From Unio delphinus (Eukaryota; Mollusca; Bivalvia; Unionida; Unionidae): 64,000 nucleotides of DNA. Below, piece by piece: positions 1 to 31,854 of the stretch (the first letter of the stretch is position 1; each line of letters starts with the position of its first letter). The stretch is taken from assembly GCA_029339505.1 (NCBI GenBank), contig JAQISU010000182.1:1907501-1971500 (forward strand), in the 5' to 3' direction. Below the pieces are notes generated by a model, which saw nothing but the letters and a program-made list of their open reading frames with translations, was not told the origin of the DNA and did not search any database. The position numbers and the translations under genes were made by a program.

Positions 1-1149
1 CCATTACCTCATAAATCGATGGCCTCTTGATGGTTTGAGCTGTAATTAGATGAACATTACTACCTTGGCTCGCTTATTCTTTGCTTTATATTGGATCGTA
101 ATGAGACAGTCAGAGTAGATTTTGCTGGTTTAAAGTACAGGTGCGCCATGACAATCATCCCAATATGCCATGCAGTTAGGGATGATAACTAGAAAGGATC
201 TTTCTCATATAGACAGATGGTAAATAAAGGTTATTTATGTGATGTGCAGGAGGCAATTTTGGCAATGAAAGGTAAATGAATTTACTATGATTTACTATCA
301 CTGGGAAAATGTCTGAGTATGTTCTACACAACTGTACACGAAAAATTGGAAATAAATGGTCAAGAACGAAAACGTCGTTAGAAACCAACTACTCGTGGAG
401 AAACCTGTATGTTATAATCATTGCAATTATATTTTACGTACACGTGCTGGAGCATCTATGGTTATATGATAATATATGTAATCTTATATGATATATTGCA
501 TCGTATAAAGTTGACTTTGGGATGGATTTAAACGCTACCTTGTACAATAATGTCGACAATTTAAAATGTTATGTATTATATGACAGCTCTTGGCCTAAGG
601 TAAATTTGAAACAGTGAACAGTCAATATACACGATTATGTTTCATCATTTCTTCAACGCATTCTAAAAAGACAAAAACAAAAAGTTCAAAAATTGATCAT
701 AATATTTGTACCAAGCAACCGAGGAATTTATTTTATAATGCTGACATAGTTTGCAATTTTGTATCATTGATACACACTGTAGATAAATCCCAAGGAAAGT
801 GAACACGTCATTTTTAATCCAGCATAAACTCCTTTTCTCTCTCACTTCACATTTCTGCGTAGTTTGTCCGTTATGCATGAGATTGGAGGAGGTGAACATA
901 AACCAGAAAGGATTGTGGTAAAACTGTTTACCATACTAAATTTATTTAGAAGACGAGCATCAATAATACTTTTTATCGTTATGTTCATACATCACTAATA
1001 ATTATTGTGTGCAAATTTATTACTGATTTAGAATCAACTGCAGACGGTCGCTAAAATGTTTATATAGACGTATTATTGCGCCTTGGGTGGATCACAATTT
1101 TATATACTCAAAGTACTGGTATATCAAATTACCTTATCATCATCATCAT

Positions 1150-1215
1150 AAGTCTCCACGCAGACAGATATGAGATGGCAATGGTACGGACCTGTGAGCG
1201 CGTTAAACTCAAAAT
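1150..1215 (-). repeat. Fragment of a tRNA-derived SINE
   Basis: This segment resembles part of the element at 27030-27130: both share the run gcagacagaNNtgagatggca followed by a short gap and gtgagcgc. The orientation is the same, with the tRNA-like A-box end at higher coordinates on the minus strand. It is short and diverged, so it is a relic only. The call depends on similarity within this window. Confidence 0.4.
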
Positions 1216-1843
1216 GTATGTAATATGTTCATTCGAATATCAACAATCCAAATCAGTATCAACAATCAAATCCAATATGAATCATCCCATATTTAAATAT
1301 GCGGAAAATGTTCATAGGAATATCCTCCATCCCATGTCCAAAGAGTTGGAAATATTTTACTAAAACATATATTAGGAAAATGTTCATTTGAATATCTAAT
1401 TTTTGCTATACAATATCCAAAGAGATGCATATTTGTTACATGAGTAATCCACAATCAAAGGCTTTAAAACCGAACATACCCAAACATTGATGGAGCATCA
1501 AAATCTCTAATCTCGCCATTTATTGCAATTGTTAGATTCGATTCTCCCATGCGGAATACTCCTATATTTTACACTCTGCTCTTCCAATACAAACTATTTA
1601 ATATTAAACGTATCTGGATTTTCATTATATTTGCTTTTATATTGAATGTTACTGGATTTTCATTTTATCTGCCTCAATAGTCAACTCGGTTGGATTTTGA
1701 TTATAACTGTTTCAATAGTCAACGTATCTGGACTTTCGTAATATCTGCTTCAATAGTCAACTCATGTGGATTATCATTATATCTGCTTCAATAGTCAACT
1801 CAAGAGGAGATAAAGAAAGTCAGTCAGTTAGTGAGTCCGTCCT

Positions 1844-1952
1844 GCATGCATGCATGCATACATACATACATACATACATACATACATACATACATACATA
1901 CATACATACATACATACATACATACATACATACATACAATACATACATACAT
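1844..1952. repeat. (CATA)n microsatellite
   Basis: About 25 near-perfect copies of CATA (ACAT), preceded by a few ATGC units. It lies just upstream of the splice acceptor before the first coding exon. Open frames across it encode only a His-Thr-Tyr-Ile repeat and are artefacts of the repeat. Confidence 0.95.
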
Positions 1953-2043
1953 ACTACTTTAATATTCTTTTCATTGTTTCTATTTTAGAGCCGTCAGGAT
2001 ATGCAAACGATAAAAGCAAAGGGAATGTTCAACAGAAGATACA

Positions 2044-2145
2044 ATGACCATGCAAGAGATTTCTGACACAGTTTCAGTCTTAACGGGGGTTTGAAATCTA
2101 ACTAGCTTAGATATGTCCTGCAAATAATCCGCATGGATACAAGCC

Positions 2146-2153
<8 letters not shown>
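2044..2153 (+). promoter_or_regulatory. Three upstream short reading frames before the cyclase start
   Basis: In the likely 5' leader, three ATGs precede the chosen start at 2146. One opens a 16-residue frame (2044-2094), one a four-residue frame (2113-2127), and one a six-residue frame (2133-2153) that overlaps the main start. If the mRNA includes this region, these could lower translation or favour re-initiation. An alternative in-frame start lies at 2185. The leader itself is inferred from a splice acceptor ending at 1988. Confidence 0.4.
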
Positions 2154-21231
<19,078 letters not shown>

Positions 21232-21985
21232 TAAGTCTATTTCTTAGATTACTGAGGTGAAGACATAAATCTTTGAGACACTTTGAGACATGCTTAGGTT
21301 TTGGTTTGTATTCTGATCGACATTAGGTATGTGATGAGGAAAAGTTTTCGCCTCGTCTGTCCTATCTCAAACTTCGGGTTTTTTACATTCATTAAATGTT
21401 GATTGTCTTACTCATTGTGGAAACACTTGAGGAAACAAAATCGATTTTTCCAACAGAAGAGTACAGCAAACGGCGATTGCAAACAGATAATTTGTTGCAC
21501 AATGTCTCTAGACGCTGGAAGGTGTCCGATATTAATTTGTCCACTACAGATCTGCTATAGTCCGTATTAAACAATAACTATAACTTAAATACTGGTTACA
21601 ACAATCGCTTTCACTTTCTGATCTTAGATGTTTCAATTAGGAAAGATAAGATTTTGTTTATATTGTTAAGGTTCTAATAAATCTGCTGCAGTGCTGGACA
21701 TGTGTCTCTTTACATATCGGGGGTCATTCACGGGGTAATTTCGAACAAAGAAAGGTATTCATGGGAACGACAAACAATCACCTACCACATTGTGATATAT
21801 AAAAGATATCTGGTATTAGTTGTTCACACTAAAAGCTATTGGATATAAACTTGATTATTTGGTAAGAACTTGGACCTAACAGAGCAAATAATATAAACAA
21901 AGTTTGCTTATAATTATAAAACAGAACAAGGTGTTGATTTCAAACATCTATCAATACGTTCAACAACAAACAAAGATGAACAGTC
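21232..21985 (+). other. Likely 3' UTR and downstream flank of the cyclase gene
   Basis: No coding sequence seen. A candidate polyadenylation signal lies at 21676. The true transcript end is unknown. Confidence 0.5.
21676..21681 (+). promoter_or_regulatory. Candidate polyadenylation signal AATAAA
   Basis: AATAAA lies about 445 bases after the cyclase stop codon, and gtgctggacatgtgtctcttt follows within 40 bases. In AT-rich DNA such hexamers are common, so this is only a candidate. Confidence 0.35.
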
Positions 21986-22557
21986 GTTAGCGCGCCGACA
22001 AAAGCGCGCTGACAATAGTGCGCACCTAAATATGCCCGTCAAATGCGCGCCGTCGAAAGCGCGCAGCATAAACTCAGTGAGCCATTTTTTAGTGAGCACA
22101 CATCAAAGAGTGTGGAATCTTTATCTTTAGTAGAAATAAAATAAACATTTGAATCAGTTTGAACATACATCAAAGTGTGTACACTCTTAATATTGAGTAG
22201 AAATAAACTAATAGTTTGAATAACTGTTTTCGATGAGCAGACATCAAGATGCACATTTACGCAGTATAAGCCTAGACAACTATAAATACAAAATTTATTT
22301 TGTGAAAATTCGAAAAGTGGTAGATATAATAAACTGAAATTCATTTATAATAATAGTATTTAAATACCCGATTATTTTCTATTGTATGAATTATTTATAT
22401 GTATGAATCTTTTTTTATTTGGCATATTGACTTTTAAAATGATTACCTTGCCCGCTTTTGACGGCGCATTTTGTCTTGCGCGCAATTGTCGGTGCGCGCT
22501 TTTGTCGGCGCGCATTTGTCAGCGTGCTTTTGACTTGCGCGCTAACGACGGGATACC
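21983..22557. mobile_element. GC-rich inverted-repeat element (unclassified MITE)
   Basis: Both ends carry GTCGTTAGCGCGC facing inward (left from about 21983, right ending about 22550). Behind each end is a cluster of short units of the type GCGCGCNGACAAAA. The interior of about 400 bp is AT-rich and contains three diverged copies of a module with acatcaaa and tagtagaaataaa. No transposase ORF is present and I could not establish a target duplication, so the superfamily is left open. Confidence 0.7.
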
Positions 22558-23341
22558 CAATTAAACAACTAGCTAAATAATTAGGTAATAAACCAATTTT
22601 AAATAAATAAACTTCCATCAAATACACAAGTAAATTATTGAACGAATAGAAGAATTCATACAATAAATGTTGGATAAGTCTTAAATTACATTGGCTAGGA
22701 AAGAAGAATTCTGAAAATGGTTTTCTAAAATCGTATTGTGGAGAACCCGTCAAAGTTCAGGGTCTGGCGATAGTAGTTCTAATGATTGCTTTCTTGGCCT
22801 TGTCAAGCATGACACATTAGGTATTGCAATTAGCAAACTTACCTAAATACCGGTTTGTCGAGGTATCTTTCCGATGGTAAATAATATGCGGAAATTCCCT
22901 CGGAAAAATTTTACGACTTGAATAATCTGAGCAACGTATTTTCATCATTTCTGATAAAACAGATTTATAGTATATTTTGTACTTAACAGTTGTATCTGCA
23001 ACCAATTAATGATGAATATAACAAATACAATTATTTTATCATCCCTTAATCAGATGTTTGCCACGTGCCACCTATGCCAAAGCGGTGACAAATTGGAATG
23101 TTGAGAAACATATTCGATTTGATCAAACTTTCGGAAACATTTTCGGATTTAAAAAGAACAAAAACACCTCAAAAACTAAATACATATTTAAATTAAAATT
23201 ATGCTATAACCAGTCACTGTTTTATATTATCTTTAATTGATTATTATAGATACTTGCTTTTTCTTTTAAAATCACAACGATCTCCTCTGATAATCTGTCA
23301 GAATCCATTTCAATTAAATACCATAATATTGTTCTTTTATT

Positions 23342-23393
<52 letters not shown>
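23342..23393. repeat. (CT)n microsatellite
   Basis: About 26 CT units. Confidence 0.96.
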
Positions 23394-23397
<4 letters not shown>

Positions 23398-25258
23398 CTG
23401 TCATTACTTTTCTTAACAAACTGCAAAGATTATTTGATACATAAATTCGCCATTCTTCTCATTCCTCAATCATAAATACGTATTCATTTATGCATTCATC
23501 CGAATCCTCATTACAATTATGTTATTTTTAAGATTCAATGGTGCGTCTCTCATTTACTTTAAGTTCAAATTTCTTTCGACTGAAGAGAAATCTGCTCGAA
23601 AAGAGAAAATTGCTTGCCATGTCCCAACTATATTATGCCAAATTATGAGAATCTTGAAAACGTAACTGACTCTAAACCTGCATTATAGAATGAGTTAAGA
23701 TTTAATCTGGATTCGTTGACAATATTATATCACTGTATGGCGTCTTTACAAATATTCTGACAGTGTTAGGTCTTACTAAATAATCTGCCCAGTCCGTTAA
23801 AGGATTAGACATTACCATTAAAGAATTTCGAAAATTATTTATTTTGTTCTTTGTTTCCCACTTTCCCTTTTCATAGAGACAAATATACTGCCATAACATA
23901 ACATTTCAAATGTACCAGTAGTCTGAGAATATGAATATCATGGGGGAAGGGGTTCAAGAGTTTAACAAGTTATACTAAAACAATGTACGAATCCGATGAC
24001 TGAATTCATCAATTCTCTGTTACTAATATACATGAAAAATTAAAATCCTGTCCTCAGTTAATCTCTTCATCCAGTACAAAATATATTTCAAGGCTAAACG
24101 ATAATCCGTTCAATATAGTGAAAGAAGACTTGAATTACGTAACAAAATAACATACAAAGCCAAAATAATATTTCCAAAATCCTCAGTATTCCCATGCTAT
24201 CCAATCAACTCAAAATGACGGCTAATCCCAATTCAATCCAAAAAGTGCAAATGTCAATGTCGATGCAATACAAGGTCTCACTGGACAGTTGTTTGGGAAA
24301 CCTTTTGTCTGATGATGACCTGTTGCAGATAAATCATAATAATATTACATTACAGATACAAATACAAATTAACTAATGATTTTTGTTGATAGGATGCTGG
24401 TAAGATTCTGACTGAGGTATTAAAGTTAATCCTTATGCAACTAGCGGCTTTTATATTGAACTAACACTGCCAGCAACCACTCTTTTTTACACTCATTTTT
24501 TACAGGAAAGACCTATTTTGAATATTTTCCTGTGACAAGACAGCTAAATGAATCAGTGTGTGCTTTATGCATGAATAAAGTTCACTAGTACTGTAACAAA
24601 TTAGCATACTTTTCATCACCCCTCGACCTTCTAGATTTATTTAAATATTTACCTCTATAGCAGACACATGTAAATACGTAAGCCAAGTCGGCTGCTCATT
24701 TGAAACCCAAGTTACGCATTTGATCTCCAATGCTAGTCTAACTGTGACAGACAGTCACCAACAAGTCAACCCATTTCCAAGTCTAACTCAAAGTCATTCT
24801 AAACCACATTACAGATTTAGCTTATGTGTGAACTGAAAAATGCCAGGATTGTGATAATTAGGCTCATGCCTTCTACCTTAAATATTAGGGAGGTGTTAAA
24901 ATACGAAACTATCCAGTGAGACATGTCCAAAAGAATGCAGACACTGACGCACTAGAGAGCCTTTTAGTCAATGTCAATGTATCTAATATTGGCGTGGAAC
25001 CGTGGATCCCTCAGTAAGTTCCAAGATATCATACCGCATTATTTTATGTCAAGAAATCAGAACATATATAAGACCCAATTTAATTCGTGGTTCATACCAA
25101 TCCTTCTCACCAACAAAGCAATAGACCCCATGTATTCAATTGATCAATCGATCCAATTTAATTAGTTATTAACTGTAAATGTGCAAATATTTCACATATT
25201 CAAATATTATACCTATTCAAAAGGGTAATCGACAAGACAATAACAATCATAATCCCAA

Positions 25259-25296
25259 ACACACACACACACACACAGACACACTCTCACAGACAC

Positions 25297-25385
<89 letters not shown>
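25259..25385. repeat. (CA)n and (GATA)n microsatellite
   Basis: A short CA block with interruptions is followed by about 23 GATA units. Confidence 0.96.
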
Positions 25386-25387
<2 letters not shown>

Positions 25388-26391
25388 TAGCATTAGAATA
25401 ATTAGGAAATTTTTACCCGTACATCTGATCTGTTCTGTAACAGTTCAAACTGTAAATGTATTCGTGACAGAAGTAATACTTGTGGTAAGTCTCAAGTACT
25501 GAGAAAATGCTAACTGCAGTTTTAAAATATCTCACTGTTCGTCTTTTCATGGGTTTTGTTGAATACTCTTTATTCCAAATTACACCCAAATTGCACCCAA
25601 ATTACACCCAAATTACACGTTCATTATAGAATGACTAAGATAAATTATGTTGTTTTTAATTGTCAAGAAAACCATTAGGGAACATCTTGGAAATTATTTT
25701 ATTCTTTTAAAATGAAACCCTATACAAAGTACGATAATGTAGAATACAACCATAGATGCAGACAATTAATGTAAGCAAATAGTTACACACAAACACACAC
25801 ACACACGCACTCACACACACTAGCTTAACATGCAGTATTGTTATTACCCCACTGAAGCAACTTGTCAGACATGAACACAGCTGAGCTCTAGTGCTAAACT
25901 ATAGTCGCGCGTACGCAATTACTCATATTCGATCTTTGCTATAGCTTCCATGGTATCTCAGTAGTAAAGCGTCTCCTCAACTAGGTCAAAAGACAAACTG
26001 TGTGAATTTGTTCAAAATATGATCTACTGACATGAAAGGAAATCATAAAAGACGCTTATCAAGTCACTCAGTAGCTGGTTCATTGACAGAGAAAACCCTT
26101 TCCTTTTTCTCAATCAATTGCATTTATGTTCGTTATTGATTTGCATTAATGAATATGTGCCTACACGTGTCATACAACTCTTAATTAAATGTTTACAACC
26201 CAAATGTCCTTTTTCATGACTAAGATGCCACAGCAGGATATTTAGTGTTATTTTTCTTTCATGCAATCGAGACTAAGCACGCTAAGGAAAGAGTAGCAAG
26301 AACAATTGTAAGAATAATTTTATTATGCCTATACCCAATGGAATAAAAATCAAGGACCTATCCTTCATTCCATCTCCTGACCTCTCTTTCG

Positions 26392-26392
<1 letters not shown>

Positions 26393-26480
<88 letters not shown>
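26393..26480. repeat. (TA)n(TG)n microsatellite
   Basis: About 19 TA units pass directly into about 24 TG units. Confidence 0.96.
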
Positions 26481-26486
<6 letters not shown>

Positions 26487-27027
26487 TATTGTAGGCATAG
26501 CTTAGACAACAATTGATTAAAATATGTTTACGCATAAATTGGAATACAAACCCTATATACAAACTGTTCACAAAATTACAAATTGCAAAATCTCGAAAGT
26601 ATTTGTAATGTGGCTCTACCTTTATGTGGTACACGTAGAATGCACGTACATCAAGTCTATTATATGCAATTTTCTTCATGGTATTGGCTAGACCTGTTAT
26701 AGTCAAGTATGATAAATCAACTAATCCCCCCTCTCGATATGTGTTGGAACTGATAGACAATATGTGGGTTTGATGTAACCTGTTGACTAAAACATTCAAT
26801 TTTGTTGCATGCAAATAATTCTGGAATAAACTTGCTTACACTTTAGACACATACCGGCAATTGGTAAAAGCCATATCTAACGCGAATTTTTAAATTACTA
26901 CAATAAGTGGGTTGCGCTATTCCACGTGAATTTACAAGTCACCAAAAAAATAGGATTTGCTTTGAAAATATATAATACATGTCACCAAAAGAATCCTTGA
27001 GCTGACGGTTGTTATATATTTCTCACA

Positions 27028-27132
27028 TACCCACATTGTCTGAATTCGAGACTCGAATCCAAGCAGACAGAGGTGAGATGGCAGTGATCCGTAACGGTGA
27101 GCGCTTTAGACCACTCGGCCACTCAGGGTGCC
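27028..27132 (-). mobile_element. tRNA-derived SINE head
   Basis: On the minus strand the sequence reads like a tRNA of the Leu/Ser type: gagtggccgagtggtctaaa as A box and ggattcgagtctcg as B box, about 60 bases apart. No intact tRNA cloverleaf or clear discriminator end is present, so I call a SINE head and not a tRNA gene. A second fragment lies near 1150-1215. Confidence 0.6.
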
Positions 27133-27189
27133 TAGCATAATTTTTGATAACATGTTAAACAAACATTTGGGTGCTTTTCGAAAGGATGT

Positions 27190-27910
27190 TGATGCCCTTT
27201 AGACCACTCTGTTACAATTGCTTGAAAACTGGTAGAAGGCTCTTGATGAAAAGAAATCTGTAGCTGCAGTCTAGAAGTACTTATTCAAAGCTTTTGGCTG
27301 TGTTAATCATGCCAAGCTTGTTTGTAGTTTAATGGCTTATGATATGTCATATGAATCAGTAGGAATGTTGCTAAACTACCTGTCCAACCGCATACTGAAA
27401 CTTAAGTGGCATCATACCTTGAGTATTGGGACTGACATTCAAAATGAGGTGACTCAGGGATTGATCCTTGAATCATTACTTTTTAAAGTTTTATTAAGTT
27501 TTTCTTCTATTTTATTAGATACGGGTCTTTATAAAACTATGCCATAACACTTTGTCCATTTCTACACAGGATTTTAACACGTGGATTAACAATACTTGAA
27601 GCAAAGTCGAATATTCTGAATAACTGGTTCACTGCAAATGCACGCCAACCTTGAAATGTTTCCAGCACCAAATGTGAATAAAAAGACATTCAATATGAAC
27701 CCTATCCTGAACATTAACAGGTATGAAATAAATTAAGGAAATACTGTTAAACTGCTTCGAAGTAGCATTGACTATACACTAAACATTCGTATTACATGTA
27801 AATAATATTTGTAGGAAAACTTCAAGGCACCTACATTTCTTGAAGCAAACTGGATATACGCTTAACTATATCTTGAAATAAATCGAATGCCAAAACAAGA
27901 CAATATAGTT
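27190..27910 (+). mobile_element. LINE reverse transcriptase relic
   Basis: The frame 27332-27547 and its flanks encode a decayed RT: CVNHAKLVCSLMAYDMS, LLNYLSNRILK, then a damaged QGxxLxxLLF motif (TQGLILESLLFKVLL). Downstream, stops break a region where the catalytic box should be; it is not recognisable. The spacing fits CR1/Jockey-type RTs. Neither endonuclease nor 3' tail was identified. Confidence 0.7.
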
Positions 27911-30337
27911 TAAACGTAAACGACGAAGTATATTTATTATTTTCAGAAATTATTTTTATTTTCAAAAATTCGGAGCTCCATGGAGATTCAGAAGAGCACA
28001 ATATGGCTCATGTCCACCCCACCCACATTGGGCCTGCCTTATACAACCAAAACATTAGTCTTTGTACGTATATATATCACTAATAAGGCCGAAATAATGA
28101 ATCTAGAAATTAAATATGAAGCAAATCATTAAATATTACAGTTAATCTAGACTCATCCATTATGTGTTGCAGTTTATCCGCCATTTGTAAACATTTGTGA
28201 CGTGAAGTCATTTAAAATTCGGAATAAACAGACCGTTCCTTGAACTAATCCAGTTTGTTGCAATCAAGATGTCACCTAAAAAGATGATAATAATGCAAAC
28301 TTAAAACTTTGGTACGAGGCTATAAGCTATAAATAACCTACTGCTGGGCGTTCATTTAAGTTAAAATTAGTCATTTCAGATATGGCCACAAATCAACAAT
28401 ATCTTCACAAAATATTGAATTTTGATGCTTAGAAAACATTTACTCGCCACTTATAATACTAATCAGCGTATACCAAGTCCATTTTTGTTAACATGCAAAA
28501 ACTATTAGGCACGTGGCACGGCAAATTCTGCTAAAACTCCAGTAATCGATAATTTATGTTTTACTCAGTAATGTTTAGATTTTACCCTTTAAAAGAACGC
28601 GCTTCTATATTTTTCTATATTAATTTATATTTTTCTATATTTTTCTATATTTTTTATATTTTTCTATATTAATTTAAAGTCAAACTTATTTGTAAATCAT
28701 GATAAATCATAATTTCTTGAATTTAACAAGAATGTTGTACCATTTCAAATAGTGTATAAATCGAACACTTCACGTTTTGAAAACTGTAGAATCGTTAAGT
28801 GCAGTAAATATTGTACATCAATACTCAGTTCATGCTCGATTATCAATCCCACCCCGGTTTTCAAATATCTGCTGGAATCTTAATCAGTAGCAATTTAAAC
28901 ACTTTTCTGCAGTGACATTGGGAGGTTTCAATTGTGGATTTTACGATTTTTTTTTAATTCGGCAACATTTTTGGCATAGAAAATTCACAGACAGATAGAA
29001 CTAATCTAGCATTATTCATCATCGTTAAAAAGTGAAAGAGAGAAGGGATAAATTCATTTCATATTGATGTTCAACAACAAAATAATCATAGTACATGGAT
29101 ATAAAAATATAATGAGATTTTATACATTATCATTTAAGTTTCAATATCCTAATATTTTTCAACAGCAAATGTGTTTGGATTTATATATAATATAATATAA
29201 ATATAACATAATAACAAATATAAAACAGAATATAATAAATACAAGTTTTTTTACGCAACCCATTTAGGAACGCTTGAGAGTTGAAAAATGACATTATACT
29301 TGTTGTGCCATTGAAAGAAATGTATGTATCAGGTAAAACATAATTTGTTCAGTTAATTCAAATGTTACTGTAAGAGGAAATAAGATGTTGTATTTGTCAC
29401 AGATCCTAATGGGCACATGTTACCAATGTAACCGTCTAATTAGTGTACAACTAGCACATACTTTATCTATGCTTTAATTTGATTCATTTTATAAAGTACT
29501 TATCCGCTATTATTGCAGGAGACATGTATCATTATTACATCTTAATAAATCAAAAGTCACTTCATAGAATTTCCAATATAATTGATACAAGCTTCTTTAC
29601 CGTAAATATATGATATTACTTTATATTATTTAAGATTGAATTAAATACTTGTTAAAAGGCATCAAATTTGTCATTCTTTCCTATGATGTGATTATTTAAC
29701 CAAAATAGTAATACAATTAGGAAGTGGATGCATTTCATTTTGTTATTATATCCGACAATTATGTTACACACATAATTTTGGTGTCGTGATTTCAGGACTG
29801 TCTCCAATTAATTGTTCATCTTTATTATTATAATGATGTTTATTCCATGTTTTGTAATGCCAATATTCATCCTGATAATATTCCGATAATAAAAGGTTTA
29901 AAGACTCCTAATAAATAAGGCATCAGATCAATCATATGATAGCTACATGTTCTGGTTTTCTTCTTAAGCCACAGAATGACACTATGAAATCAAAGCTGAA
30001 TATGCTTTCTGTTCCTTCAATTACTTCTGAGTATGATGTTTCTGACATTGATCTTTGGGTAAATTTCATGGGCCTTGATACATTTTCTAAAGTTAAATTT
30101 GTTCATAATTTGTAATTATCCTTCAATAGCTGACCTCTTTGGTTTTCAATACACAAACTAGATATAAGCAAAGGGAAGTTTCTTCTATATTTTGCCTCTA
30201 ATGTCCCATTCACCACTTCTAGCTTTTCCCGACGCCTCTTCAAGATCACTGAATATCCTACCTAAAAGGGTGCTCTGTTCTATTAATTTAATATATAATG
30301 TTTCTATCAATGGATGTCTTTAAGCTCCTTATTTTTA
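27911..30337. other. Gene-free stretch
   Basis: AT-rich sequence with no supported gene. An AT-rich tandem stretch (ttctatattt units) lies at about 28600-28680. Nothing else was recognised. Confidence 0.7.
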
Positions 30338-30415
30338 AAAGGACATTCCAAATACTGGGACCAAAGGACATTCCAAATACTGGGACCAAAGGACATTCCA
30401 AATACTGGGACCAAA
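30338..30415. repeat. 25-bp tandem repeat, three copies
   Basis: The unit aaaggacattccaaatac plus tgggacc occurs three times with period 25 and no visible differences, so it is a recent expansion. Confidence 0.95.
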
Positions 30416-30499
30416 GGTTCGTTTACTGGCTAAAATATGCATATATCAGTATGTCCTGTACACGATGTTAACTAAAAATGGCCCCTTCGCACAAAAATG

Positions 30500-30620
30500 T
30501 GCCACTTTTATAAAAGATGCCTCCCTTTCACATGCCACCTTATATATATATAAGGTGGCATGTGAAAGATATATATATATATAAGGTGGCATGTGAAAGA
30601 GAGGCATCTTTTACAAAAGT

Positions 30621-30624
<4 letters not shown>
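30500..30624. repeat. 125-bp hairpin with duplicated inner arm
   Basis: The ends TGCCACTTTT and aaaagtggca are complementary and both arms continue through aagatgcct / aggcatctt. At the core is a perfect 44-bp palindrome (30525-30568) centred on TATATA. The inner right arm (taaggtggcatgtgaaag) is repeated once more at about 30582-30599. A (TA)n run of about 60 bases follows directly. Confidence 0.9.

Positions 30625-30686
<62 letters not shown>
30625..30686. repeat. (TA)n microsatellite
   Basis: About 30 TA units adjoin the hairpin. Confidence 0.95.
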
Positions 30687-30687
<1 letters not shown>

Positions 30688-30837
30688 ACTTTAGTGTTCA
30701 GATTTAAATTGGTACGCTTTACGGAGATACTTTCCATGCCAATTTCATTATATTTACGCCTACATTAAAGCTAACATGACTTTGTGAGTATTGGTATTAT
30801 GCATCTTGATATCACAGAAACATTGCAATATTAAAGT

Positions 30838-30926
30838 GTGATCTACCCATGGTGATACGCATGTCTAAATATTCTTTCAAAAGATCTACCCATGGTGCAT
30901 TAATACGCATTTCTAAATATTGGATG
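30838..30926. repeat. 48-bp minisatellite, left remnant
   Basis: Nearly two copies of the unit gatctacccatggtgcatt... that makes up the array at 36713-37290. They were separated from the main array by insertion of the LTR retrotransposon. Confidence 0.9.
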
Positions 30927-31735
30927 TGTTACGGCTATTGGATTTAATTTTATTTATTTTTTAATTATCAAATCCAAATTTGTCATTTAGGGTTTATTAT
31001 TATTTAAATGGGAAATTTTTCTAGAAAATTCACTTGACCTGGACTTTTCTGGTAAACAGGCTGACCTTGGCTTGGTTATCTCAATATCTGACCTTGCTTT
31101 AGACATTGTCAACAAGTGTTCAATTCTATTGGTTGGTTTCGGGGACAGCATTTTATTAGTGGCTGATTTATTCTTCTAGTTCATTCTTTAAGCATGTGAC
31201 TTGGTGAAGGTAGTTCTTTCCATGACCTTCCAGACTCACATGATTCCTCTTGTTTACTTCAGAAAAACAATATATATAGCTGTGTTTTAGAAGCTAACTT
31301 TAGTAGTAGAAATATTGGGCTGTAAGTTATTGGTTGTGTATTTATGTTTGAGTGTTAATATTATTCTGGACTTGTGTCCATTCGTTGGAAAAGAAGAATT
31401 ATTCTATTTATCTGGAAAAGGACATGTGTTTCATAATTTCATCTGGATGATTTAAAAACAAGAACTGCATCACGTGACATTGTCAGCCATTTTGGATTAT
31501 TATCTCGTCAAGATTCGAACCTGGAACTATTAGAACATTTATTTATTAGGACTTGCAATTCCATTAGTGGATTATTTTGTGAATTCTAAATTTGTTGGAT
31601 TTGATTCTCTAAAACTGTAAGTTCAATTGTTTTATTTAAATAATTGTACTTAATAAATTCATTGTTAAAGTTATACAAGCTTGTTAGTTTTCACTCTTTC
31701 TGCGTTGCTGCTTATTCGAGCCTAAGCACGTAACA
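30927..31735 (+). repeat. 5' LTR
   Basis: Begins TGTTACGGC and ends CGTAACA (TG...CA). It would carry promoter and polyadenylation signals; aacaatatatatagc near 31270 is a candidate TATA region. It matches the 3' LTR at about 99%. Confidence 0.93.
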
Positions 31736-31737
31736 TA

Positions 31738-31762
31738 GAATTGGTGGCTATCGTCTCGGGAT
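31738..31762 (+). other. Putative primer-binding site
   Basis: The sequence just after the 5' LTR (gaattggtggctatcgtctc) is where a tRNA primer would pair. I could not identify the tRNA. Confidence 0.4.
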
Positions 31763-31854
31763 TGAGATTTGAGATAAATTTGAATTTAAATTTGAATTTC
31801 CCCTAGTTTTTGAGAATTTTAAATCTTTAGTGAGACTGACACGCTTGTATCAAA

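Larger units (their letters stand above)
1..1988. other. Upstream region without a recognised gene
   Basis: I see no convincing coding exon here. The open frames are short and unlike any family I recognise. The stretch contains a weak SINE-like fragment near 1150-1215 and a long CATA microsatellite just before the first recognised exon. A possible 3' splice site (tttctattttag) ends at 1988. This suggests that the first coding exon is preceded by an intron and that an upstream non-coding exon may lie here or outside the window. Confidence 0.5.
22558..27027. other. Gene-free stretch with microsatellites
   Basis: No coding region is supported. It contains (CT)n at 23342-23393, (CA)/(GATA)n at 25259-25385, imperfect (CA)n at 25792-25820, and (TA)n(TG)n at 26393-26480. 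Short open frames here are chance or repeat-derived. Confidence 0.7.

Noticed and set aside
1764..2047. Open frames with a His-Thr-Tyr-Ile repeat
   Set aside because: They are translations of the CATA microsatellite with no other coding signal.
22039..22344. A 101-codon minus-strand gene
   Set aside because: It lies inside the GC-ended inverted-repeat element, spans repeated modules, and resembles nothing known.
27028..27132. A functional tRNA-Leu or tRNA-Ser gene on the minus strand
   Set aside because: Box sequences are tRNA-like but the cloverleaf is not intact and a diverged partial copy exists near 1.15 kb, which fits a SINE family.
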